DNA from: Medicago truncatula
Lineage: Eukaryota > Streptophyta > Magnoliopsida > Fabales > Fabaceae
Length of the DNA: 64,000 bases
NCBI RefSeq assembly: GCF_003473485.1
Contig: NC_053044.1
Location: forward strand, 23,061,591-23,125,590
Reading direction: 5' to 3'
Part shown: piece after piece, positions 11,225 to 20,877 of the stretch
Numbering within the stretch: position 1 is the first letter of the stretch
Layout of the letters: each line of letters opens with the position of its first letter
Notes under the pieces: generated by a model
What the model was told of the DNA's origin: nothing
What the model saw: only the letters and a program-made list of their open reading frames with translations
Database searches by the model: none
Program-made: the position numbers and the translations under genes

Positions 11225-13630
11225 ATGAAGAAGATAATGAAGAAACCAATATTGGAAGAAGAAGATACCATTATAGAGGTGAAACAAGATTTCATGGTTT
11301 CACCTTCTTCTCAAACTCAATCAACTCTCAGAACTGCTTATTTTCTCAAACCCATTGCAAACTTCATTCTTAACCCACCACCACCACTATCTTCTTCTAC
11401 TACTTCTGTTTTTGATTCAAAGAAACGTTCTTTTCAAATCCGTTTTAATGGCTGGCGCTACCCACGCAACTGGGTTAAGTGGGTTGATCAACTTCAACTC
11501 AAATATGAATCACTATGGAAGAAAGTTGGAATCTTTGATGCTATTATGAGTACTAAGAGCTGCATAAAGAAAGATCAAAACTTGTTATGTGGGGTTGTTG
11601 ACAAATGGTGTTCTGAGACCAATACATTTGTGTTCCCATTTGGTGAAGCAACAATAACTTTGGAGGATGTTATGGTTTTGGGGGGTTACCCTATCATTGG
11701 TGATCCTATTTTCAAATCACTTGAAGATCAGAGAATGAAAGAGTTGGAGCAGAAGCTCATCAACATTGAAGAAAAGGAGAGGGTTATCAAAACTATGCCA
11801 CCTTCCACATCTGTGTGGATGACTTTTTTCTTTGGTAAAGGTAGTGAAATTGAACATGAAGCATTTCTTGCTACTTGGTTGTCTATTTTTGTTTTTCCTC
11901 ATAGATACTTTATTGTGAAAAGATCTTTGTTTCCTATTGCTATTCGTCTTGCTAGAGGTAATACTATTGCTTTGGCACCTGCTGTTTTGGCTAGCTTATA
12001 TAACGATTTGAGTTTGTTTAAGAAAAAAATTGTTGATTTCAAAAAATTTCCTCTTGATGTTAATCTGCAATCACCCTTTTACTTGGTACAAGCTTGGGTG
12101 TGGGAGAGATTCATAAATTTGCAGCCACAACCGAAGTTGATCAACAATGGAGACCATGTATTGTTGAGGTGGCATAAGGTTGAAGCGCCCTTGAAAATTA
12201 ACCATGTGAGGTTGGCATTAGATTCATCAACAATGGATGATTTTATTTGGCGTCCTTATGTTAGCTATGCTCATAAGTGTGGAATGTTTTACCCGAATGA
12301 TGAAATTCGGGTACCATTTAAGAACGATTTGGTGGATAAACAAATGCTCTTATTTGTCACATGCTTGAGAGTTTCTGAGCTAGTTGGGTTTGAGTTTATA
12401 GAGCAATATCTACCACATAGAGTTGCTAGGCAATTTGGATTTGATCAAGATGTTCCTGGTTATGTGTCCAGACTCAATGAGACTCAAGTCATTGCATGGA
12501 AAAATTACACCAGACCCTTATCTGATACAAGTTTATATTTTCCATCTAGGTCTTTTAAAGCTGGTGTTACCACTTGTTATGAAAAGTGGTGGGAGAAATC
12601 AGTATTGGGTCCTCAAGGTTTCGTTAAGAATGATGTGCCCCGGAAGAGAATTGCAAGTTCAAAATATAGACCACATGCCAAGGTTCCTAAACTTGTTGGC
12701 TGTGGCACTGCTGCTTCTGGAAAATCTAGTGACGACGGTTCAAAAACTAGCAAGGGTGATAATATTGTTGATGATGATGTTCCTAAACTTGTTGGCTGCA
12801 CTGTTGCTATTGAAAAATCTAGTGATGATGGTTCAAAAACTAACAAGGATGATAATAATACTATTGGAAAATCTAGTGATGATGGTTTTAAAACTAACAA
12901 GGGTGATAATATTGTTGATGATGATGTTCCTTCTGATTTTGTTCCTAAACTAGTTGGCTGCCATGTTACTCTTGGAAAATCTAGTAATGATGGTTCAAAA
13001 ACTAGTAATGATGGTTCAAAAACTAGCAAGGGTGGTATTATTGTTGATAATGATGTTCCTTCTGTTCAAGATGGTGATGGTATGAAAGCTGGGGAAAATA
13101 TTGCTGCTGATGGGGGAAATAATGTTGTTGATGACGTTCCTTCTGTTCAAGATGGTATGAAAGCTGGGGGAAATATTGATGCTGATGGGGGAAATTTTGA
13201 TGATGACGTTGCTTCTGTTCAAGATGGTATGAAAATTGGGGGAAATATTGATGTTGATGGCGGAAATGTTGTTGCTGATGATGTTCCTTCTGGTTCAATT
13301 CCTGAACATTTGAAACCTATGTCCTCCGAAAATTCTGTTGAAGATGGTTTGATAGGTGAGAAAGATGTTGATTCTGATGCTCCAAGTTTACCTCCAAAAG
13401 ATAATACTCTGACTCCTTTGTTATCGGTCGAGGATAGTGAGCATGTATTGGAAGATGGGAATGAGAGCAATGATTCAAGGCTGTCAAGAAACATAATCGA
13501 CCAGTATGAGACTCAAACAGAAAGCTTCAGCTATTTATCTGAAGTAAGCATAGCTGATCTTGAACAGAGAATTAGCCGGCTAGAGAGAGTGCAAAGAAAA
13601 CTAAAGAGAAAAAGGTTAGACCTCAATTGA
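11225..13630 (+). CDS. PMD protein, tandem copy 2 with expanded repeat tail
   Basis: An intact 801-aa single-exon paralogue of the gene at 6715, with the PMD at residues about 75-460 (WVKWVDQL, FPFGEATITLEDVMVLGGYP, FLATWLSIFVFP, DDFIWRPY). After a basic stretch (PRKRIASSKYRPH, about 470) residues about 485-690 are in-frame tandem repeats. One unit type is built on KLVGC...GKSSDDGSKTSKGDN..DDDVP (about 27-31 codons). A second is VPSVQDGMKAGGNIDADGGN (about 23-26 codons), repeated about four times. The C-terminus (about 772-801) has a charged heptad-like segment, LEQRISRLERVQRKLKRK, also present in copy 3 and probably a coiled coil. The repeats are acidic and Ser/Gly/Asp-rich, so probably disordered. 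The role is unknown; nuclear location is likely from the basic patch. The start ATG at 11225 aligns roughly with copy 1. Confidence 0.88.
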   Translation: MKKIMKKPILEEEDTIIEVKQDFMVSPSSQTQSTLRTAYFLKPIANFILNPPPPLSSSTTSVFDSKKRSFQIRFNGWRYPRNWVKWVDQLQLKYESLWKKVGIFDAIMSTKSCIKKDQNLLCGVVDKWCSETNTFVFPFGEATITLEDVMVLGGYPIIGDPIFKSLEDQRMKELEQKLINIEEKERVIKTMPPSTSVWMTFFFGKGSEIEHEAFLATWLSIFVFPHRYFIVKRSLFPIAIRLARGNTIALAPAVLASLYNDLSLFKKKIVDFKKFPLDVNLQSPFYLVQAWVWERFINLQPQPKLINNGDHVLLRWHKVEAPLKINHVRLALDSSTMDDFIWRPYVSYAHKCGMFYPNDEIRVPFKNDLVDKQMLLFVTCLRVSELVGFEFIEQYLPHRVARQFGFDQDVPGYVSRLNETQVIAWKNYTRPLSDTSLYFPSRSFKAGVTTCYEKWWEKSVLGPQGFVKNDVPRKRIASSKYRPHAKVPKLVGCGTAASGKSSDDGSKTSKGDNIVDDDVPKLVGCTVAIEKSSDDGSKTNKDDNNTIGKSSDDGFKTNKGDNIVDDDVPSDFVPKLVGCHVTLGKSSNDGSKTSNDGSKTSKGGIIVDNDVPSVQDGDGMKAGENIAADGGNNVVDDVPSVQDGMKAGGNIDADGGNFDDDVASVQDGMKIGGNIDVDGGNVVADDVPSGSIPEHLKPMSSENSVEDGLIGEKDVDSDAPSLPPKDNTLTPLLSVEDSEHVLEDGNESNDSRLSRNIIDQYETQTESFSYLSEVSIADLEQRISRLERVQRKLKRKRLDLN
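12681..13290 (+). repeat. Coding minisatellite inside PMD copy 2
   Basis: In-frame tandem repeats of about 70-95 bp, with recurring 'ggaaaatctagtgatgatgg', 'gataatattgttgatgatga' and 'gttcaagatggtatgaaa'. Unit lengths are multiples of three, which keeps the gene open. Copies 1 and 3 lack the array (copy 3 has about one unit), so the expansion is specific to copy 2. Confidence 0.8.
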
Positions 13631-13766
13631 AACATTATTTTCTCATTAAACTAAAACCTTACTGCTTATTTACATAGGCTACATATCTCTTGACTATCCT
13701 CGAACCCATAATGAAGAGAGTCAGAAAGTCACACTCCATTGACTAACAAGTTACATATATAAAGAT
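13631..13766. other. 3' flank of PMD copy 2
   Basis: AT-rich non-coding sequence. Nothing recognised. Confidence 0.4.
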
Positions 13767-13951
13767 GGGTTTTGCGAGAAGAAACCTTTTATGAAGGTGT
13801 CTATTAGCAAGTTATTCTACGAGCATTTGCTAAAAGACACCAACTAATTTTTATGAAGGTGTCTTTTAGCAAAATTATAACTAAAAAGTGGAAATCACAC
13901 GAGGTGTGGATTGCTAAAAGACACCTTCAGAGGTGGCTTCTAGCAAAACCC
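13767..13951. mobile_element. Short MULE-type MITE
   Basis: A 185-bp element with inverted ends GGGTTTTGCGAGAAGAAACC and GGGTTTTGCTAGAAGCCACC (opposite strand), sharing 'gaaggtgtcttttagc'. It has a perfect 9-bp target duplication TATAAAGAT at 13758-13766 and 13952-13960. No coding capacity. Confidence 0.85.
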
Positions 13952-13960
13952 TATAAAGAT

Positions 13961-14870
13961 TTGCAACAAAGATAATCTGCATTAATCTATTGTGTATTTC
14001 TCTTTTCATGCCCTCTGATTTATAAGAATCATATGAGTAATTATTTGAAAATTGGATAATATATTTATGCAGCACCTAAATTAAGTATTTACATATTTTT
14101 CCATTTTCTATTCATTGTATATTTGTCTTTATTATTTTTACCTTTCCATCCATTATACTTAAGGTATGCTTACATGGTTGCAGACAAGATAAATATGTGT
14201 ATCTTTTTACTTTTATATGATTTCTCTCTGTACATTGTTTGTGCATGATGTAAAGGTTACTTTGTTGCTTGCCTTTCTTGCTATGTCCTCCTCTCTTAGA
14301 TCTCATATTTTTCTTCAACTGTGACTCTTCTCTGCTATTGATTTTGAAAATGCATTTCTCATTGTAATCTCAAATTTCATTATTTATCCTTCTATGCATG
14401 ATCATTCCTCTTCTTTTCACTTGGCATCCTTTATTGAAAGTTTAATCTTAGTCCTCTCAGTTGGAGTGGATTTCAAGCTATGATTATGAATTATCAAGTT
14501 TGGCAAAATTCTATATGGGAACAATTTACTTTTGACATTTCTACTTTTGATTTTATCTATTCTCAAGTGTTGACAACATTTTTAAGGTGATTTTAGTGGT
14601 TACTAATTTTAAAATGTATTTGAGCAGAGGAAAGAATCAAGTGTAAACATGACTGTTCTTTTTTGGTGCATGGCTTGGATCAAATGGAAGAATATTGTAT
14701 ATGCAACTTATGAGTGTGAAGGGTCATGTAACTTCTAGGGGCATACCAACTTAAGCTGCATTGTGCTATGGTAAATGTATTTTGATATCTCAATGGTGGA
14801 CCGTGTATTTCTATTAACTGTTCTAATTTGTTTTCAGTTAGGACCCTTGACTTATTTGATTATATTGCTT
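13961..14870. other. Intergenic, nothing recognised
   Basis: Stop-rich AT-rich sequence. The short open frames here have no recognisable product. Confidence 0.35.
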
Positions 14871-15085
14871 CTCACTGTTATTTCAGCTGGCATTTATCTA
14901 TTGGGGGTAGAGTAAATTGGATTAATTCAGTACTTTCTAGTTTACCATTGTATTTATATTCTATTTACAAAGCCCCAATTAAAATTGTAAATTAGCAGAT
15001 TAAAATCCAATGTAATTTTCTGTGGGGTGGAGGCTTGGTGGAGAAATATGTGTTTGGTAGGGTGGGAGTTGAATCATGTGTGTTG
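14871..15085 (+). mobile_element. LINE reverse-transcriptase scrap
   Basis: Translates, with breaks, as a decayed piece of the C-terminal reverse-transcriptase region of plant L1-type LINEs: LSIGGRVNWINSVLSSLPLY, then YKAPIKIV and FLWGG. The in-frame stop after the KAP block shows decay. The same motif order is seen in the longer LINEs at 33-35 kb and 48-50 kb. Confidence 0.65.
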
Positions 15086-15334
15086 GTTATAAGATAATTA
15101 ATATATAATCAGTAATTTAGAGATGAGATTAATGAAATTGTTTCAAATAAAGTCTATATTTCGGAAAAACCTAGTGGTCCATTAACATTCAAGGGTTCTT
15201 TGTTTGAATCGATCCAACGACTACAAATGTTTTGACCGTATGAGTGAGTCAAATTTTGATTTCAAATAAATAATCACGGTCCGATTTGGGGTTACTAATT
15301 TTTCAAATATATAGTTTACTCTAGATCAAAAAAT
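15085..15334. repeat. Upstream repeat copy preceding PMD copy 3
   Basis: About 15085-15200 repeats the sequence at about 10190-10370 ('agtaatttagaatgagattaat', 'attgtttcaaataaagt', 'aaaaac.tagtgg', 'ccattaacattcaagg'). The rest to 15334 is not recognised. Confidence 0.55.
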
Positions 15335-15350
15335 AACATTTGTTTTACAC

Positions 15351-15566
15351 AACCCATTTGGGTTGGCCTGGTGGTTGGCTTGGATCTTGGAGTTTGCTCC
15401 TCCAGATGTCTCAGGTTCGATTCCCTTTGGTGTCAATTTCGGTGGGCTAAGTTCAGTTAGAGCTTGCTCTAACTTTAAATGGGGTCTCCGCAAGTGGGCG
15501 GTGGAATTGGTCCCCTCGCAATAGTCGATTCTTGAATTGGATATCAAATTTCCGAAGAAAAAAAAA
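15351..15566 (+). mobile_element. tRNA-derived SINE with 16-bp target duplication
   Basis: An about 216-bp body with a Pol III box A-like 'tggcctggtggttggc' near the 5' end and box B 'ggttcgattccc' at about 15414-15425, ending in an A-rich tail. Exact target duplications 'aacatttgttttacac' lie at 15335-15350 and 15567-15582. The open frame on the minus strand across it is not a gene. Confidence 0.9.
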
Positions 15567-15582
15567 AACATTTGTTTTACAC

Positions 15583-15960
15583 ATTAGATACTACCATTTT
15601 TGTTTACGGAAATAATATACCTTCGTATATATAGATATCTAGTAATTTAAGTTATTTAAGTACCGAGCATTAATCCTTCAAAAAAATACCTAGCATTAAA
15701 TATAAATTGTTTGATTTTAATCTAACGGCTATATTTGATTCAAGATACGTGTCACAGTTAATCATAAAAATAATGCACATTATACTAACATTTTAAGTCA
15801 CTTAAATAATGCACATTCTAAAAATAGGACATGTATATGTACACCCTCCGATCACTAATATAAGTAAAAAATTACATTTTAAGTTCATTCATTTAATGAT
15901 CAATTGCTTATTACATTATACTTCCTTTACATTATAAATAATCCATATCAAATTAGCAAT
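15583..15960. other. Intergenic with partial Stowaway-like MITE
   Basis: About 15843-15955 begins 'accctccgatcactaatata' and contains 'ttcattcatttaatga', the core of Stowaway-type MITEs, but the right terminus is not clean. Otherwise nothing recognised. Confidence 0.35.
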
Positions 15961-17670
15961 TAATATATGTCTGAAAGCATCCAAATATGGTTTGTTTGTT
16001 TTAAGAATTTGGTAACCCACGCACACAATGGGTTAAGTGGGTTGACCAACTTCAACCAAAATATGAATCTGTGTGGAAGAAAGCTGAAATTTTTGATGCT
16101 ATTAGGAGTACTAAATGCCGCATAATGAAAGATCCAAACTTGGTTTATGGGGTTGTTGACAAATGGTGTTCTGAGACCCAATACATTCGTGTTTCCCTTT
16201 GGTGAAGCAACAATTACTATAGAGGATGTTGTGGTTTTTGGGGGTTACTCTCTCTTTGGTGATCCTGTTTTCAAACCACTCGAAGATCAGGAAATGCAAG
16301 ATGTGGAACAGAAGCTCATCAACATTGAAACAAAGGAGAGGATTATCAAAAGTATTTTCACCTTCCACAACAGTGTGGATGGATATTTTCATCGATAAAG
16401 GTAGTGAAATTGAGCATGAAGCATTTCTTGCTACTTGGTTGTCAATTTTTGTTTTTCCTAATAGATACTTTAATGTGAAAAGATCTTTGTTTCCTATTGC
16501 TATTGGTCTTGCTAGAGGAAATACTATCGCTTTGGCACCTGCTGTTTTGGCTAGCTTATATAACGATTTGAGTTTGTTTAAGAAACAAATTGTTGAATTG
16601 AAAAAATGTCGTTATAAATTTCCATTGGTGTTGGACGTTAATGTATAATCACCCTTTTACTTGCTTCAAGTTTGGGTTTGGGAAAGGTTCAAAAATTTAG
16701 AGCCACAACCCATGTTGATCAAGCATGGAGAACCTTTATTGTTTAGGTGGCATAAGGTTAAGGCCTTGAAAGTTGACAATGTTAAGTTGGCATTAGACTC
16801 GGCTATTGATGATTTTATTTGGCGTCCTTACGTTAGATATGCAGATAAGTGTGGACTGTTTTATCCAAATGACGAAATTTGGGTATCATATTAGAAAGAT
16901 TTGGTCGATAAACAAATGCTCTCATTTATTATATGTTTGAGAGTTTCTGAGCTAGTTGGGTTTGAGTTTATAGAGCAATATCTACCACATAGAGTTGCTA
17001 TGCAATTTGAATTTGATCAAGATGTTCCTGGTTATGTGTCTAGATTCAATGAATCTCAAGTCATTGCTTGGAAAAATTACTCCAGACCCTTTTATGATAC
17101 AAGTTTATACTTTCAATCTAGATTTTTTGAGGCCGATATTATCACATGTTATGCAAAGTGGTGGGAGAAATCGGTATTGGGTCCCCAGGTTTCCGTTAAG
17201 AATGCTGTGCCACAGAAAAGAAGTGTAAGTTCATTAAAATGTAGACCACATGCTGAGATTCCGGATCATGCTGCTTGTGACACTGTTACTTTTGGAAAAT
17301 CTTGTGATGATGGTTGGAAAAACTACAACGGTGGTAATATTGTTGATGAGGATGTTCCTTCTGGTTCAATTCCTAAACTTTTGAAAACTATGTTCTCGTT
17401 GAAGATGCTTTCATAGCTGAGAAAAATGTAGATGCTCTTTTGATATCTGGTGAGGATTGTAAGCATGTCTTGGAAGATGTTGAGTTCAAAGGTGATGGAA
17501 ATGAGAGCAAAGAAGCAAGGCTGTTAGGTGATACAATCTGCCAGTCTAAGACTCAAACTGAAAGTTATATCAATTTATTTGAAGTAATCATAGCGGAACT
17601 TGAACAGAGAATTAGCCGACTCGAGAAAGTGCATAAGAAATTGAAGATGACAAGGTTAGGCCTTTGTTAA
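15961..17670 (+). pseudogene. PMD protein, tandem copy 3, decayed
   Basis: Clear paralogue of the 801-aa gene, but broken. The first about 75 codons and the leader are gone: sequence matching the region about 200 bp upstream of copy 2 ('ttaatatatgtctgaaag', 15960) runs directly into the WVKWVDQL block at about 16030. Lesions then follow: a frameshift near 16180 (extra base in 'gaccc'), another near 16345-16360, a stop TAA at 16646-16648 where copy 2 has CTGCAA, a stop TAG at 16892-16894, and a frameshift near 17390. Conserved PMD blocks remain readable in pieces (FGEATITIEDVVVFGGY, FLATWLSIFVFPNRYF, DDFIWRPYVRY). The C-terminal coiled-coil segment, LEQRISRLEKVHKKLKMTRL, runs to TAA at 17668-17670. 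No functional protein is expected. Confidence 0.88.
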
Positions 17671-18794
17671 AAACATTATTAACTCATAAAACTGAAAGCT
17701 TATTGATTGTTTACATGTTATTTATAAAGAAGACCAAATGAAACATGCATTTTAGGACATTGATGTTGTTACTTTGTTTTTCTTTTACTTGATTATTGCA
17801 TAGAAATATAGTTATCAGTTGGTACCTGCTTGTAGAAAATGATCGTGTTTGGCGAGATATCAATTTTTATTTTTTATTTTTTAAGTTGTATATCTGAATT
17901 TATATCAATTAAATTGATATCATGTGCTGACTTACATTGTTCCATTTGGGAAAGCTAGAACATAACCATTTTCATTTTCTATGTAAACTCCATTAGTGGC
18001 ATTGAAAGTGATTTAAAATTCATATCAATTACTTTGAAATCTGTGAAATTACCATTAGCACATGATACACAACAGAATCTATGGAATATTATTGGTTCGT
18101 TTAAAGTTCAGGTAGGTGGAAATTGCAATTTTCTTTGTACCAAGATATTTGTGTGTAACAGTTATAATTATACCAAATTATATAAGGATCAAAAGCTCAA
18201 ATCAAATATTACCTCAAACAAATTTAATTTTCAATACCATGTTGATGGAAAATGCTGTTCATTAAGGTTGTGAGTAACATCCTGACTAAGTTTTGTGTTG
18301 CATTGCAGGTTGTTGCTGAGAAGCAACATGACATAAATCATAAATGGATTTCAAGGGAATAGGAGATTTCTTGTACAACTTAACATCCTGACTAATCTTT
18401 TCAACTTAGTAGAATTATAGATTGAAAGGTTAGGTGGTAGTTGAAAACATAATTATACTTGTTAAGCTATATCACAGGAATGTTAAAAAAAGACCAAATG
18501 AAACGAAATTTTTAGGAAATTAATGTTGGTACTTTGTTATTTTGCTTGAATCCCAGCAGCCACATTTTTTATTTTGCAATAAAAAAATAAAAATGAAGTG
18601 AATCCAATCTTACCAATTTTGAAATTGAATTATTGAAGCCAATCTGGTGTATATCAACACTAGAGCCTTCTAGCTGAAGTGAAGCATAACTCTTTCATAA
18701 TTTTAGCATGAGTAATAAATTGAGCTTTTATTTCTCAAATTTTTAAATTTCGGGAAAAAAAATCAAATGCAACTCCAATATATAGTTTATTTTA
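17671..18794. other. Intergenic 3' of PMD copy 3
   Basis: About 18590-18680 resembles the 3' flank of PMD copy 1 (about 9470-9600), extending the duplicated unit past the gene. Nothing else recognised. The 79-codon frame at 18034 has no recognisable product. Confidence 0.4.
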
Positions 18795-19128
18795 GGCTTA
18801 ATTAATGATGTGGTCTATTAAGTTATTTATTGGTTACATTTTAGTCCCATAAGTTATTAACGTTACAATTTGGTCCTTTAAGTGATCTTCCGTCAACCAA
18901 ATAATTCTCCACCGTCAAAACCGTTAAGCCAATGTCTAAATTGGATACACATCGCAAGTTGTCACGTCACCGTTCACATGTGCCTATTTAACGTTTTGGC
19001 AAAAGACTGACGGTGAGGATTTATTTGGCTAATAGATTTTAACTTAAAGGACCAAATTGTAATGTTAATAACTTTGAGACCAAAATGTAACCAATAAATA
19101 ACTTAAAGATGAAATCATTAATTAAACC
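18795..19128. mobile_element. Foldback MITE, MULE-like, 9-bp TSD
   Basis: A 334-bp element with about 85-bp terminal inverted repeats (GGCTTAATTAATGAT / GGTTTAATTAATGAT, then 'agttatttattggttacatttt' in both). The perfect 9-bp target duplication is TTTATTTTA at 18786-18794 and 19129-19137. Related in style to the ggtccct elements but a separate sequence family. Confidence 0.87.
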
Positions 19129-19229
19129 TTTATTTTACTTCTAGCTGAAGGGAGAAAGCTTCAAGAATTGCAACATCAATTGGCGAGTTTATTGGATGGG
19201 TGTACTTTCTCGATGGAGGAGGACCATTT

Positions 19230-19670
19230 TTTTTTTTTTTTTACAAAAATAAATGTTAATCATTCATTCAAGTTGATAAAGTACATCGATACAATGCAAA
19301 TCTAAATTCACTAAAAAAAAGGATGAATCAGTTAACAAACTTACAACATCCATGTTAATAGCATAAAACGGTAAAATATCTATACCTACAAATATGACTA
19401 ATAATATGACTATATTCAAGTCTCTAGAATACTCATGTCTCCGGATCTGCAACGTTGACGATGTCAAAGTCATTGTCATTGATCGAATATGCACTTGCTC
19501 AAAGTTAATATTTCAACCTGAATCAAGTAAACATTGCACTAAGACTGGAAATAAAAAACACACCACACAAAGACGAGGAATCAAAACAAACAGAGTCGTT
19601 AAGAGACGACGAAATCACAAAAACAAACGAAAAAAAAACAGGAAATATGTGAAATCACTTATTCAATTAT
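19230..19670 (-). repeat. Unclassified repeat, copy A
   Basis: Begins with a T-run at about 19230-19245. 'gttaatagcataaaacg' and the following 'aatatgactaat' recur in diverged form at about 20445-20590, on the other side of the LINE fragment. Looks like a transposon 3' region on the minus strand. Not identified. Confidence 0.35.
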
Positions 19671-19689
19671 GAGGAAGGACAAACAACTC

Positions 19690-20345
19690 ATGGGTGATTT
19701 TTGAGTCAAAATTGACCCTAAATCACCTCTCTGACAAATGGGACAAGTGGAGTAAGGAGGAGAATGGGAGGTTTACAGTCCAGTCCGCTTACAAGATATT
19801 GGAGGTGTTGCTGTTACCAGAGGAAATTGGTGGTGGGTCGGAGAGTAACGTTTTTGCTTCAGTTTGGAAAAGTCTGGCACCTCCTAAGGTAATGGCTTTT
19901 TCTTAGCAATTGTTGCTTGACCGAAACCGGAAAACTCACTGGTATCTTGAGTGTTTTGCACCAATACTTCACTGGAAACGGCCGATCATATTTTTATTCA
20001 TTGCGAGGTGCGGCTTGCAAAATATGGTCCTACATTATGGGGTGGCTGGGCTTCTCTTTCTTATCGCCTCCAAATTTATTTATTCACTTTGAATGTTGAA
20101 CCGAGGAAGGGAGAAATAAAAAGGGAAGACTCGGCATGTGGTTAATTTTGTATGCAACTCTTTGGGTGATTTGGAATGCTAGGAATAAAAGAATTTTCAA
20201 CGATGAGGTGAAAGGGGTTGAAGAGTTAGTAAAGGAGGTGAAGGTGTTGTCATGGCAATGGAGCTTGAATAGATTGAAGATTCCGTCTTGTATATACTTT
20301 GAATGGTGTTGGGATCCTAGAGATTGCATTTTGTGGTAAGAGGTG
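19690..20345 (+). mobile_element. LINE fragment, zf-RVT C-terminal region
   Basis: Decayed 3' part of a plant LINE coding region. It reads WDKWSKEENGRFTVQSAYK..., SVWKSLAPPKVMAFS, then with frameshifts the ...HCEVRLAKYG-type metal-binding block, and LYATLWVIWNARNKRIF. This is the zf-RVT region found after the reverse transcriptase in plant LINEs. Stops at 19904 and frameshifts near 19930 and 20100 exclude function. Confidence 0.75.
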
Positions 20346-20877
20346 TGGTGGGGTGTACATCCTTGCATTTGGTGTTATGAGCGTGGACTTGGCGGACCTG
20401 TATACATCTCTGTTATGGTTTTCTCCTTGAAATTATTTTCTTTACAAAACAAAATGATATTCATTCGTTAGATTACATCATTCAACAATGATAAAAAAGA
20501 CAATCTACGAACAAATTTACAAAATTCAAATTAATAGCATATAACGACAAAATGTCTCTAAATAATATGATAAAATTAGAGTGACCGGGATACCTATCTG
20601 AAAATTAGGGTCGGCTAGTTGGAAAGGGAGTAGAGCTGAAATTTGAAAAATTATTCTTAAACATTTGATCGGATAATGAAATTTAAAAAATTTGATACAT
20701 CAATTCAGAATATGTAAGAAAGGGACCAATTGGCAACGGTTTAAAAGTTTGAAAGAATTATAAAACCCTAACCCTTCAAAATCGCATGATTCAAGTAATT
20801 TCTTTTATTTCAGAATCCATTTCAAGTAACAAGCTACTGCTTCAATTTTGAAACCGCTTTTCTTGTGTTGCAAGATC
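20346..20877. other. Repeat copy B and 5' flank of the SCC3-like locus
   Basis: About 20445-20590 is the diverged partner of the repeat at 19240-19400. The remainder up to the ATG at 20878 may be leader sequence of the SCC3 derivative ('aaaaccctaaccct', pyrimidine-rich stretch), not proven. Confidence 0.35.

Noticed and set aside
12613..13029. Minus-strand frame across the PMD copy 2 repeats
   Set aside because: Codon-length periodicity of the sense repeats keeps the antisense open; no independent support.
19394..19672. 92-codon very basic open frame
   Set aside because: Lys/Arg/Asn-rich because of A-rich sequence in a repeat; no family resemblance.
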